Source of the DNA: Ascaris suum
Lineage: Eukaryota > Nematoda > Chromadorea > Rhabditida > Ascarididae
Direction: 5' to 3'
Assembly (NCBI GenBank): GCA_013433145.1
Contig: CM024171.1
Span: 6,090,565 to 6,154,564, forward strand
DNA length: 64,000 nucleotides
In this document: piece by piece, positions 11,901-23,464 of the stretch
How positions within the stretch are numbered: position 1 is the first letter of the stretch
How the letters are laid out: every line of letters begins with the position of its first letter
Position numbers and translations under genes: made by a program
Notes under the pieces: generated by a model
Seen by the model: only the letters and a program-made list of their open reading frames with translations
The model's database searches: none
What the model was told of the DNA's origin: nothing

Positions 11901-14372
11901 AACGGCTCATCTAGACATTGCGATTTCTTGTTTGCTGCAGCAGTTATCCACAGATCAAAACTACCTATGCAGATGCTACAAACAAGGAGAGAAAAATAAA
12001 GGCGGAACCTAATAAAGGTTACCTGCAGATGCACTTGCAAGAATCGGTTGTGGTCCCCGTGATGTGGCGACATGCCAGACGCCATCTCGATGGCCTGTGA
12101 AACTACGCACATACTTGAAGCGACGTGAACTATCGCTGACACCACCTTTTAGACTTTGTACCAGCCGACCTGGTGGGACACGCAACGCAGTCTTCAGCTT
12201 TTGGCCCATTTGAATTGCTGCAAATGAATTATTTTAATGGAACTCTGTGTAAAATGTTTGCAGCTATAAACCGACAACAAAACAGCAATAATGCAAATTT
12301 CTAAAAAGAAACACTGAATTTCTTTCATTCAGATTTCAGAGTCGAACTGGAGCATAACTTCGGGAAGCTCGATAGCAAGTTCAACTCATATTGTGAAGCA
12401 GTGATATCGAAATTATACCTTACCTAATCTACAGCGCTGACCATTACGAAAGTTTATGCTTGTCACTATTTAAAAATAGAAAAAATAAGCAAAGTTATGA
12501 CTAACTGCGAATGAAGACAGATAAAAGAAGCTCGCAATTATGAGAGTAATTTCTTACGCATTAAAAGTGAAGGAAAGGAGAAACTTCTCCAACTGCACCA
12601 AATGTAAATTATAATGCTGTAGGATGCACTTTGTGGATATCATATATTTGTAGACAAACATGTATGCTGGAAGTTGCAATGGATGGTGGCGCATTCTTGA
12701 CTGGGAAACAGAAGAAGGAAAAAACATTTCTGAGGTGAAGGCAAGGGAGGAAAGAACCTTAAGCATTCCTTGTTTCCCAAGAGGTCTTTCAATGAAGTTC
12801 TCATAGACAGATCCGGAAAAAAAACGCAAAGACGAACCTTTTCTTCCGGATTCTTTCCTTGCGATTGATGCATCATTAGCGTTCGCCAAGAAGTCTGCGG
12901 GGATCGAAAGCGACTCTCCGAAACGCTCACTCAGTTGATTTAATTTAACTCGAACTGCAATAATCATTTCGTCTGACGGTCATAAAGCCCCAGGAGGTAA
13001 ATTCACCCAACTCCTTGTGACAAAACCAAGAGAGATGAGAGGAGGAAGTGTGCCATTTCATCCATCTCAGTGCTTCTTTTTAGAACTTCGAAGCACCCAG
13101 GCTTGCATACACTTAGTGTCACAAATGCAAATCGTATTTTTGAAAGGAAAATAATGTCATTATTTTTATGGGATTTGATGAAAAACTGAGTGTTTTTTTT
13201 TTGAGAAATTCAACACGAAAAAAAAAGAAATCTTTAATAAAGGAACAAATATAAATCGGCCGAAAAAACGACAATTAAAGTGAAGCTTGAAAACTTACCT
13301 ATCAATTAAACCAAAGAAGGATAGGGATACCATAAGACTCATAAAAACTGTCAACAGAGATTACAAAAGCGCATTACTGCTCAATTCAACCAAAGCCCTA
13401 CTTAGTTGTGTTTTCGAGAGAAATTAAGCTAAGAAAGAACAATTCCAGAAAGTCAAGATTTGTGCAGCAGAATAACGATCAAAAACTTACGAGCACAATT
13501 CTGTGCATAAAGTGCATCGAATTCCTTCTCTATGTTGCCAAATAACTGATATAATCGCGCTCTGAAATTCATACTGAATAACGCAATGAGAGAGGACAAA
13601 ACTACATGTGAAAATATCATTCATATTTATACAAAATGTAACAAAGAGGTCGTTGGAATATTTATTTTCTGCCTATTGTTGCAATAATAAAGTGTCGCCC
13701 TAGAATGCCAATTCTTTTCGGCATATTAATTTAGATATACAGCATTATTGAATCAAAAGCGAATTTAAAACAATCGCCACTGACGAGTGATAACTGCTTC
13801 TCAGAATTGCAAAAAGCGCTCATCAACACTTTGTTCCCAATATGCTTTCTTTTGCAATAATAATAAAACTTCTTTTCCTAACTCATTAACTTATTTATTA
13901 TTCTTAACTTGAATTATTAACCAGTATAAGTGTAATATGATAACATCTGTTAACGATGCAATCTTATCATAAAAATTTCTTCATAAATAAGCAAAAGAAC
14001 AGCCGACAGATGATAACAGAATGGCAACAAACTGATTAGGTCTCTTATCAATGGAGACGTAAATACCGATGCGAATCGTATACTCGGAATTCATGATTTT
14101 CTAAATAATTAAATATATGAAATGAACTTATAAAGTGCAACTCAACTCTTCAATTTAAAGTACCACACCTAGCTTCTTCCACACATCGCGGAAAAGCAAT
14201 TTTTTCACGCTTACGATGATTTAAAAAGACATTTCAAAGCTAGCATCACGGCTCTAACCGAACCTTACCTATAAGGTGGTGCTAATTGTTCGTTGTCAGG
14301 TGTATTTGCCGAGAGCAATTCGCTATCGGTACAACTGCGAATGCGGTGCTTCTCACTGCGCGTCGATGACAT
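5980..14372 (-). CDS. WDR37: WD40-repeat protein WDR37
   Basis: Orthologue of WDR37, a beta-propeller scaffold that in vertebrates binds PACS1/PACS2. There are eleven coding exons: 14269-14372, 13491-13561, 12838-12954, 12023-12217, 11408-11584, 10747-10833, 10042-10221, 9443-9581, 8581-8650, 7552-7728 and 5980-6099. They give 478 residues (human about 494) and all phases agree. The N-terminal helical segment contains [21 protein letters not shown] repeats follow, with blades at [45 protein letters not shown] and GHNDSVTSVVF, and dipeptides LW, IW, LWDF and VWDL. The acidic linker of exon 6 ([10 protein letters not shown]) sits between blades as in the human protein. The C terminus [15 protein letters not shown] matches the family end. 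Donors of exons 3, 7 and 8 are all GTTCGT. The last intron is the longest (about 1.45 kb). The start is supported by conserved length and a splice acceptor just upstream. Confidence 0.95.
6264..6283. repeat. Dispersed 20-mer, copy 1
   Basis: GCACAACACGCGCTTTTGCA in the last WDR37 intron. It matches 14576-14596 just upstream of the same gene, differing by one T in a run. Function unknown. Confidence 0.6.
7810..7848 (-). repeat. G-quadruplex-type tract
   Basis: C-runs on the plus strand (CCTCCCCTCCCCTG, then CCCCCCACCCCACC, then CCCCC) give at least four G-runs on the minus (transcribed) strand, inside the last intron of WDR37. This is one of several similar tracts in the window. Confidence 0.7.
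11212..11276. repeat. Degenerate CTAGTAA tandem repeat
   Basis: About seven imperfect copies of a 7-15 base unit with core CTAGTAA (CTAGTAAAC, CTAGTAATC, CTAGTAC, CTAGTAAAAT and so on), in WDR37 intron 5, just downstream (in gene sense) of exon 5. Looks like a small decaying minisatellite. Confidence 0.6.
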
Positions 14373-14392
14373 CTCCTCAGCCACTGTCGATA
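14373..14392 (-). promoter_or_regulatory. Probable trans-splice acceptor of WDR37
   Basis: On the minus strand TTTATCGACAG ends 11 bases before the WDR37 ATG. With no upstream exon visible, this fits a spliced-leader addition site, though a 5' UTR intron is possible. Confidence 0.5.
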
Positions 14393-14575
14393 AACGTCCT
14401 TAAAAATCCTTTAAGCATTCAGAATAGAAACTAATGGGTTACGCAACACGCGAACAACACTCAACTCCACGCAATGACGCCACTTTAAAGGATTCAACAA
14501 CGAACAAAATTTAGTGCTGTGCAAGCGATGAAGTTTCGCCTATTTTAACTGAGTGAGGAAACACATCAGAGACCA

Positions 14576-14596
14576 GCACAACACGCGCTTTTTGCA
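14576..14596. repeat. Dispersed 20-mer, copy 2
   Basis: GCACAACACGCGCTTTT followed by TGCA, about 200 bp upstream of the WDR37 start codon. The 17-base core is exactly shared with 6264-6280, in the same orientation. Confidence 0.6.
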
Positions 14597-15243
14597 CATT
14601 CCCCCAACAGACCAAGCACCTCACCAGTAAAACAAGGCTTGGCAGATCATGTTCGTTCTTATGTCTGTCAGATTTCATCATCGTAGGTTCTTTGACTTCT
14701 GAGTTGGAAATACCGCAAATATCATCATAAATTACAAATGTGGAATCTGCCTCACGCCGATATCGTTAATGCACCCACTCGTTCAGCTTTTGCGATGCAG
14801 CTGAGTCATTTTGACTTAAAAACTTTTGTTGCTTTTACGTATTAAACGCCTATTCGCCTAAAGTGTAATTTTGCTCATTCTTGTTGCGCATGTGCTCACA
14901 TACTTTTGTATGTTTTTCTACTTAAAGACGTTAAAATATATAAATAAATAAACAGATAAATAAGTGCACAGACAGATGTACAAAATAACGGATACGAGTC
15001 CTTCAAGGGTCGTATTTGCATAAATTTGCATATACAGAAAAAAGAAGCTTTTAAATGAATTCAAACAGAACCAAACTGGCAATCAAGCGATCATCACTGA
15101 ATGAATCAAGACTGGAAAACCGACTACAGCTTTAAGTTTCGTTGCAACAAACTTTACTGCTTGATGGCCATTTACTGAGAAAGTTTCGACGGTGCATTTC
15201 CACATTTACATATAAATTGTAAGTTCGAGGCTTTTTGCCACAG

Positions 15244-16448
15244 CCGAGTATGAAAGCATTTTGGCCACAAAAGGGATACAAAATTCTGGCCACATTGGCC
15301 ACATTAACTTACCACAGGAAAGCGCCATCACGCAAAAACATTTTGATATTTCAATGCAGAACTACTTCAGTGGTAGATCGGAATACAGCAGTGTATCCTC
15401 CAACTCCAGTGAACCCGTAAAATCTAATCTCAGATCGAATTTCTTTGAAAGAACAGTCGACTTCAAGTCAGCTCGACTTCATTTCATAATGACTGCCCTA
15501 TTTTTGTATCCGATGCTTCCTCATAATGGATGCTATGGATGTTTACCACTCGAAAACACTAGAAGAAATATTATACACTACAAAAATTACACTGTAAGTA
15601 TTGTACGATGTAATCAGCGATTGCACTTGCAGATTTGAACATCGAATGAAAGCAAACAGAACCCCTGCCCTGTCGCAATAAGCTATATTTTATTGTGCGT
15701 GAGTGAGCACACCCCAATTTGAGTTTTATGCGTTCCATTCCCCCGTTTTTCATGGAACGAACGTTAAAATTTCTTCATGCAGCCATTATACAAAAAAACC
15801 TGCTTCACCCCTCTGCATGATTTTGCAACCTTTACCCGAAGTGGGCAGCACAGGAACCCAAGTATCAGATGCTGCACGATCTGCAGTTCGAAGGACAGGA
15901 CCTGCAACTGTTTACTTCCACTGCAGACTCTGATTTGTGGCAGTATCGTGAGGAGGTAGTTGCTCTATCCACTACAACTAGAACCAGCAACTACTGTAGT
16001 GTTGTATTAATACTGTTACTCTCGAAGAAACAACTTTATGTCAATTCGTATCACTTGTAGTCTTCCTATCTCAGCTATTCAGGCAACTGGGAGCTGCTTA
16101 TTCGGACGTTAGACCAGGAATCTTCGACCGGTGGTGGCTAGGTACATGATTCGATTGTCCGCGTCCGGACGTATCGAAAACCCCTCTGGGAACACAAAGT
16201 ACTTTTTGTCCCTACCCTTCTTTGCAATACTAGCAATAAATTAAAATCGTGAGCACCCGTTACTGCGACTGTGGAGAAAACGAATCGACTCCTAGCGACC
16301 CCAACCCTAGAAGGAGGAGTCAACTCTTTAATCTCCAAAATTCTTGTATCCAGAAGAAAGATTCCTGTCGTCGACTCATGAAGTCATACCTCATCCATCA
16401 CTGGTGTCAACCATAAATTTCATTAGGATGCTCCGCACACAAGAATAG
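15244..16448 (+). CDS. Unidentified four-exon gene
   Basis: I do not recognise the family. Phase-consistent exons are 15244-15416, 15842-15955, 16075-16141 and 16354-16448 (stop TAG). From the ATG at 15354 the product is 112 residues. If an earlier exon joins at 15244, another 36 residues precede it. A serine-rich N terminus (SGRSEYSSVSSNSSEP) is followed by an acidic/aromatic part (YQMLHDLQFEGQDLQLF, DSDLWQYREE) and a tryptophan-rich stretch PGIFDRWWLEERF. No signal peptide or membrane span is evident. Exon 2 needs the weak acceptor CCCGAAG at 15841; a rival frame there is Cys-rich. Donors are GTAAAA, GTAGTT and GTACAT. It lies between the WDR37 promoter (divergent) and the PPTC7 3' end (convergent). 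Coding nature is likely because three junctions keep one frame; the exact start is uncertain. Confidence 0.55.
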
Positions 16449-17139
16449 ATGATCCAATTTAGATGCTCTCAGGTCATCCATTCTGTTCCAATGTCTCGAA
16501 TGGGTTCAATCTCACGGAATGCATGCCGAGGCGATATTCGACAGCCTTTCAGTTTATTAGATATCGTTCAAAACCGAACAAACAAGCGGTGAAGTGACGA
16601 TAAGCACACACCTATGACGATAAAAACAATTTCACGACGACATACATTTATGCTTTGTCCTCAGGACACGATCCACATGCCCTCTCATGATGGTAGTTGG
16701 AGCCGTGTTCGATCCTTCTCCTCCCCTCCCTTCCCCCTTATCCTGAAGCTTCAGGTGATACCTCAATTTCTAGTCCATTACATTTCCGAACAACCAATGA
16801 TACTTCTTATGACTACGGCGTGATTAATTGGCTACAACAAATGACTCTAGGCCCGATTGACTGCGCATTGAGCCAGACAAATTCATAATCGCTATTTTCG
16901 TACTTTCGCAAAAAGGCAACAACGATGTATAAATAGGTGAGAATACGAGAAGCGTTAAATGCCGGAGAATAAAATAAACCTATGCTCAAATGATATCCCA
17001 ATGGGATATATTCCTTAGTGGAATATTTCACTCATCGATGCGTTTATGCAAAGAAGTAGCGCATGAACGCACGCGTGTATTCATGGGAACACTCATCCGA
17101 CGATGGAATAGGCACTCCGAGAAGAGATCTAAGAAATGT
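16449..17139. other. Convergent 3' intergenic region
   Basis: Between two converging genes. It has a polypyrimidine tract at 16721-16741 and several short open frames in low-complexity DNA. Minus-strand AATAAA-like signals are not obvious. I see no further gene. Confidence 0.4.
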
Positions 17140-20100
17140 TTATGCGATGAGCAGTAACACAAGAGTGATATCGTCGGGTTTGCCACCCACGGCGCTGATA
17201 CCATGCTGCGAAGCTTTCATTGCGAATGGTGATAAATGCCGCGAATCGAATGCCAGTCGCCTTGCTGTCAATGCCAACGTATTACATGCTGCCTAAATAG
17301 ATTCATTTCTCAATTATACAACACCTTCGAGGTTAAATCACAGCCAAGAGAGCAACTAAACTGCAGCCAAGAGACCCCAAATTACAACCAAGATAAGCAT
17401 GACGGTAACAACCACTTCTTAGAATTCTGATCGATAGTATTTACTGGCGTAGATTATATGATTACGCGACGATATGAGGTGAATACCGCGGAAGAACCCT
17501 TCAAATGACTCTGAACTCATTATTCATCCTTTGAAGGAGATCGAACATGAAAGCTTTTGATCCTAGCAACGCGAAATAATCTCCTCTTGCACTTTTTTCC
17601 ACAACTATATCTTTGGACCACGAATTTGAATAGCAAAGCCAAGTTCCACAAAAAGTAAGCAAACCACCTGTCAAAACAACAAATCCTGATTTTAAGACTA
17701 AAGCATTCTCGCACATAAATCGATCACCACAGCTCGAATTTAGAATGGCGTTTAGGCGCGCTTATATCCGCACTTACAGCACGACTCGTCAGAAGAATGC
17801 AATAGCTATTTTCCGATTAGACATAAAATTCTCGAAAATAAATATTAATCGTCGTTTTTCTGGGCATTCATCCATGTCTCAGCTGCCCTTGCATACTATT
17901 CGTGTTCGTAACATAAGATCATCCAAACTACTAGTGCTGAAATGCCGCAAATACCTGTATGTCGCCAGGTTGAATGTTAGATAATTGTTCAACAATAAGA
18001 TTCTCAGAGACGTTATCCCATAGTCCATCGGTTGCGAGAACGACAACATCACCACTCTGCAGGTCTATGCTGTTCAACTCGGCTTTCTCCGGTGGATCGC
18101 CCAAGAAACCCGCTGCTCCTGAGAAAAGGCAGCAAATCAAACACAAAAATAAACGGCAAAACGAAAAGAAATTAAACAGTCAATACGAAAAAGAAAAGAA
18201 ACGACATTAAGCTGCATTTCTTTTCACAGAGTGCAAAAATGGCCCTTTATTTAAACAAAAGATAACCTCTTAAACATTCATGATGGAAATTTTTGGAAGA
18301 GGATTTATTGGTATTTCCAGCATTTTTTTCTGAGAGGAAGTTAACCGCAAACCTTTCGTAAAACTGCGGGGAGGGGGGGGGGGGGGAGAGGGCGGAGTAG
18401 GTTCACAAATGAACTGAATAATGAGACACCAAATCAAAAGAGTTGAAAAACAGATAAGCAGCGGACATACCAGCGTTATCTGGCAACAATGACAGCTGGA
18501 AGGGAGCGTTGAAATAATGAGTCTGCTCTCGACTTCGGTATACAACTTGACCCCTTCTCAGAAGGAGGAATCCGGAATCGCCGAGGTTTGCAGAGTACAG
18601 CGTGTCTTGATCGACCACTAAGATGCATGCTGTCGACGATCCAATAGGTCGTGGTGGTGCAGACATTGCTTCGTACGCATGTGCCAACAAACGATCCGGT
18701 CTACACGGTTCAAATTCCCCTAAAATTTATGATATCCCAATATATATGGAATATGTGGAATGATGTAGCGGAAAAGAAATACCATCAGCAATATTGAAAT
18801 TATTAGCGACTTGATCATCCCAACTTTGCATCATTACGACCCTGACCGGTAAAGCAAAACTTCAGTTATTCCAATCATGGCTGATGCAGCTCCACGTGAT
18901 AAGTGGAGAACTCTTACAAGAAAACGGAGGCTATAAAGATACTTCCATTGTTGCAAAAAACAACGGACTTTTTGTTTTAAGTGCTTAACTGAAAAAATGA
19001 AGTAAAAACCATCGATGAAGGCTACAGCGGTATCTTAAGTGACGGCGTGATAATACTGGCTATAAGAAACAAGCAATGCATTACTGGCAGTTGTAATGAA
19101 TAAATTTAAATTCAAAGGCTTATAGAGCAGTGCACTTCACTGATGAACGATCATCCACCTATATCGTATCTTGAGTAAGCAGTTGAAATTGTTCGCAGCG
19201 AGAAAAGAGCTCAGCTTCTTGCAGCGTTAAATTTGAGACGTTCGTTTTCAGCGTTTCTAAAGGGTATCCGAAATGAAGGAATCTGTAGCAGATCACACTG
19301 CGCACTGACTCTCAAATTGTAAACGAACATAAAGAGTACTTTACTACCGACTTGTAAAATGATAGAAATTAAACAACAGAAGGCATAGAGAAAAATATGC
19401 TTATATAAATTCATCGCAAAATTCAGCTGCTTATTTTTATTTACAGCAGTTTGTGGAGAATTCGTGGAAAAAAGCGAAATTAGGTTACCGTAAGCGTGTT
19501 AGTTCTTTATTCACCACTGTAGACATAAAAAACGGCACAATTAAGCTTCATATCGGCCATAATGTCACATTGTTTTAAACAAAAGGAGGCGTAATCTCGT
19601 AATGGAATATGCAAATTAATGCAGTCAATTGAAGCCTCACCTAACTGCACTAAATCCGAACAAATTTTCATAAGCCGACTTGAAAATTCCGATGGATCGA
19701 TTCCATACCTGCGCCATCCTCCAACACCATCGGCCACACCTGCAAGCGAACGACTATCGTTGTTATTTGACTCAAACTGCTGTCTGATGATTAATGAAAA
19801 TATCGGTCTGAACCTATAGGCGATGTTTTCAGGACGGAGTACTTACCATTGAGGTAATGCTACTCCTTGCCTCTTGCTCTGTCCTCAAAGGCGTAATGTT
19901 CGAGCAATCCGACTGCGTATACTTCAAGTGATTACCACATAAATATGAGCAAACACTGGCTTTAATATAAGCTGTTAATTCAAACCACCATTTCCGGTTA
20001 TATCAGCATAGCAATAAAACTCTGTCAAAATTCAACTCGCAGCTGGTTACTGTTTCGATGGGAAACTGAACGTCGAACTTCCCGTCGTCGAACTAATTAG

Positions 20101-21348
20101 CTTATCGAATTCTCGGGAAGAGCTGGCAGATTTGATTATAACGACCCCATCCACCCATGTTTTTATGTAGTCAGTTTCTTTTTTAAATCTTAGACCACCA
20201 TGGTTAAAACTGCAAATCCGATAATTCAGTGAAAATTATGCCCTAGTAATTTTTAAAAGGCCACTCAACTCCAGGTATTGGGATTTTCCGCCCAAAAACT
20301 ACATCGTTGGAGGGTGCCATAACCGAATGCATCGCTAACAAGTTGCGAATCTTCTATTTTCCAGCAGTTAAATAACGCCCAATCTACTTGTAAAAAAACG
20401 AAGCGTACTTGAATGGGAGAGCAATGTATGCTATCAAAGGATTTTTTACAGATTACATGGCGATAATAAAAAATCTAACGGCAAAAACGAGATCACTCAG
20501 CAGTGAGATGTGGGGAAATTTTCACCCTGCACGGGGACAGATCTGCCAGGACGACTGCCTGACGGTAAGGTCAAGGAATGCTCCCCGACGGTAACTCGGT
20601 TGAGAATCAAGACCCTTCACATCAGTACCACTCAACCAGTAAGCCGAGATTACTAATCGATGGGGAGATAACTCGATAACGCAAACATTTCTCTTATTCC
20701 TTCTCTTAATTAAATACTTGGTAAATAACAGAAAATATAAATCCATGGGAGGTAGCAAACAAGTGAGCGCGATAAAACCGAACATATAAAAATGCAAAAA
20801 CAAAAAATTCAGTAACCATGTTCGCAAAATGCGAAAAATAAACGATTAAATAGGCAGACGAAGGTCATTTACAAAATTAGCCGCTGATATCTTCATCGAA
20901 ACACTCGTAGCATTGTTGCGAGGAAACGTTTCGCTCCCATCCTCTTCTTCATAAGTGTTCAACGATCAGCAAACACAACTTACAGCCTCCTCAACAGACA
21001 ACAGAGATTCATTGTACTACCTTGGAGTAGTGTCAACAAAGGCTTACCGACAACGTGCGTGTTTCTGAATCTGGCAATGAAGCATGCATCATCACCAAAG
21101 ATACCATGGTCACGAACCACCGACGGTCCATTAACCATGTCTTTAGGGAATCCACAACATGAGGCATGCACATTTCTCGTTGGTGTTGCGTCAGGTTGGT
21201 GTGCTGAGGTGGTGGATACATGAGCGCATTTCGACACCGATGGACGACAATCCGAGGGTAGCGGCAACGACTGCTCGATGAAACCTGCGCTGATTACCGC
21301 ACGTACGACGACGCGTCCACAACTCACCAACATCTTTCCACGAATCAT
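17140..21348 (-). CDS. PPTC7: Mitochondrial PP2C-type phosphatase PPTC7
   Basis: PPM-family Mn/Mg-dependent serine/threonine phosphatase; the family acts in mitochondria and supports coenzyme Q biosynthesis and mitophagy control. Five phase-consistent exons: 21048-21348, 19641-19739, 18471-18719, 17955-18118 and 17140-17292, giving 321 residues (human 304). The N terminus resembles human PPTC7 ([13 protein letters not shown]), is basic and lacks acidic residues over about 35 positions, as for a mitochondrial presequence. PP2C motifs in order: [59 protein letters not shown] and [13 protein letters not shown], so the metal-binding aspartates are present. The ATG at 21348 was taken; the Met at residue 6 would also work. 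The stop codon of another minus-strand gene lies only 28 bases upstream, so PPTC7 may be the second gene of a tightly spaced operon. Intron 1 is about 1.3 kb. Confidence 0.93.
18366..18395 (+). repeat. G-run tract in PPTC7 intron
   Basis: An almost pure run of about 25 guanines interrupted by single A residues, in PPTC7 intron 3. Quadruplex-prone and a likely site of length variation or sequencing error. Confidence 0.75.
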
Positions 21349-21376
21349 GTTTGTTAGTATAATGTATCTCCTTCAA

Positions 21377-22438
21377 TTAGGCCACATTCCAAACTGCACC
21401 TATTATGATGCCTGCAAAGCAGATCAATTATGAGATAGAGCATCGAAACGAGTCAACATGGACGCACGATCGATGCAACACATAAAAAAGGCATTCGACG
21501 TTTGTCGGCTCGTACCTTTGACTGCAGAGTATTTGATTGTCATCTCATGCATTTCTACCAGACTTCCGGTGCAAAGAGCATCGTTCTCTGTTGATAAGCA
21601 AACAATTATTAATTAGACTGCTCATAATTCTCCCAATCAATGCCTTAGGTCTATTAAATTTCGCGGGTTTTTAAAGAGTGACCGAATGGGATTTATCGAG
21701 GAGAGTCAATCAGCCTACAAAAACTCGAGCAGACCAGAAATAACACGCAAATTTTTCCAAAAATTCAATAAGAAATCTATTTGAGCGGCGAGGATGGGGG
21801 AATGGGACGGGAAAGATGGGTACAATTACCGAGACGTGGAGTATTCAAGCACTACAATATGCAAATTGACTGAGATCACCTCAGCCAAAGCCTTTAGAAA
21901 ACTCGAACAAAACAAGAAACACGGATGGCTAAATGAGTTCCATGATGATTCAAACAAAATCAACACTTCCTTTAGGTCTTTTTAGCAGGAGACGACGAAA
22001 TGCATCTGCATCAAGGCCTTTCATCAAAGACTCAACAAATCACAGATACATAATAAATCCTTATATTCCATTTCAGTCTTAATGAGGAATATTGTAAAAA
22101 ATATAACCCCATGGTACGTTGCAGAGATAGTCTTCAAAGGATTTTTTGAATATCCTAAACCGTTCGTGAAGATTCATTTGAACGTTAAAAGACCATCTTT
22201 ATTATCCAATATAGCACATCAATTAAACAGCAGTAAAATAAGGTGAACTGAATTTGTTGAAACGAACCTGCAGTGATGATAAAGTCACAGAGGTCGTGCA
22301 TACCGCCATAATATAAGAGAGCTCCCTGAAGAGGTTTCTTCATTTCTAAGCACTCCAGTGAAAGCAAGCTATTAAGAGCACGACCTCTGCTCATAACTGT
22401 CATTGCTGGGATCACAACCAACAACTCTCCCCACGTCC
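21377..22438 (-). CDS. Unidentified gene, last three exons
   Basis: I do not recognise the family. Three exons join in one frame with good splice sites: 22268-22438, 21516-21587 and 21377-21411 (stop TAA), encoding about 92 residues. Exon A has TWGELLVVIPAMTVMSRGRA, then LEMKKPLQGALLYYGGMHDL; exon B has LCTGSLVEMHEMTIKYSAVK; the short last exon encodes GIIIGAVWNVA. No strong transmembrane segment is evident apart from the mildly hydrophobic end. The first visible exon begins with two bases of a split codon, so at least one upstream exon exists. A possible first exon is in the GC-rich block at 24405-24579, where a frame from MNSLPALAV could donate at CTGCG/GTGGAG. Exon A uses a GTTCGT donor. 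The stop is 28 bases from the PPTC7 ATG. Confidence 0.6.
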
Positions 22439-23388
22439 CTGTCAACTAATAGAGGAGGGGAGGCGAAGGGAGGGAACCTCATGTGACGAATTTTGAGATT
22501 CCTAAAAATAAGCCACAATCACAGAGGTTAACAAGTTTGGATTGACTAAACAGGATATACTAAACAAAATAGAAATAAGGCTAAACAAGCACAGAAAAAG
22601 ACTAGAAATGCGATCGATTTTGAAGGAAAATGAAGCGAAAAAGTAAAAATATCGGCGCATTTTTAGAGTAAAGCAGCTAATCAAGAATTCGCCACTCATG
22701 GATTACTGCAATGAGTTCAGTAATAACAAAGGCACTTGTAAAAATTAACGAGTGGAAAGATGTTAGCAAAAAACTGCGCGAAGTAAGATTTGCAAAAATT
22801 GGGTGATTAGGCATCGGAATAATTATTTAAAAGGAGAAGTGAGCACTACCGAAAAATTATTTCAGACGGCGGTGACAAATGTGAACAAGAACTTCCTATA
22901 AATTACGCACACATTTGCCTTCCTCAGTTTACGACTGATCTGTGCAGAGATACGGAAAGAAGATGGAGAATTGGGAGAATAAGAGGCGAAGAAAAACGGG
23001 TAGGGAGGAGAAGAATAACGACAAAACTGCGTCGTTCAAAAATACTCAAGTCTGTGGAGTTCTGAACTGCAAGTTCGTCAATTCTCTTTTCTTTTTTTTG
23101 GTGATAATTGCAACGGTGTCCAAATATGCATATGTTGAGTTAAACTTTCACTTAAAAAAACCTCTTAAATCAGTTTCTATGCGAAATGTCTATCAATATA
23201 TCTCGGCTAAGGTATTACTTAGCTTAAAAAGCAATAAACTATTTTACAGTTTTATTAAAAATACAGCCGAGCAATTATTTTTCAGCTATCTCGAAGTGGA
23301 AAACATTAACGACTAACGGAGACATTGATTAAAAGCAAGTGTGAATTGGCTGAAATGTAACATCAATCATGAGGAAATAAAAGTCACA

Positions 23389-23464
23389 TCAGTTGTTTGC
23401 GTCGTTGATGAGCTCGTAGAAAGAATCGTCAATTGGACAGCGGAATATAAGAGACCGTCCACCA
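23389..23464 (-). CDS. Candidate terminal exon
   Basis: After TTGAAG (an acceptor also used elsewhere in this window) the frame is open to TGA at 23389 and encodes GGRSLIFRCPIDDSFYELIN plus DANN. It would join in phase to 23796-23862 through a GTTCGT donor (upstream frame HATTLYELIKLFASGQLRSA). Both pieces look protein-like, but neither is recognised, and other frames are open in the upstream piece. Confidence 0.3.
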
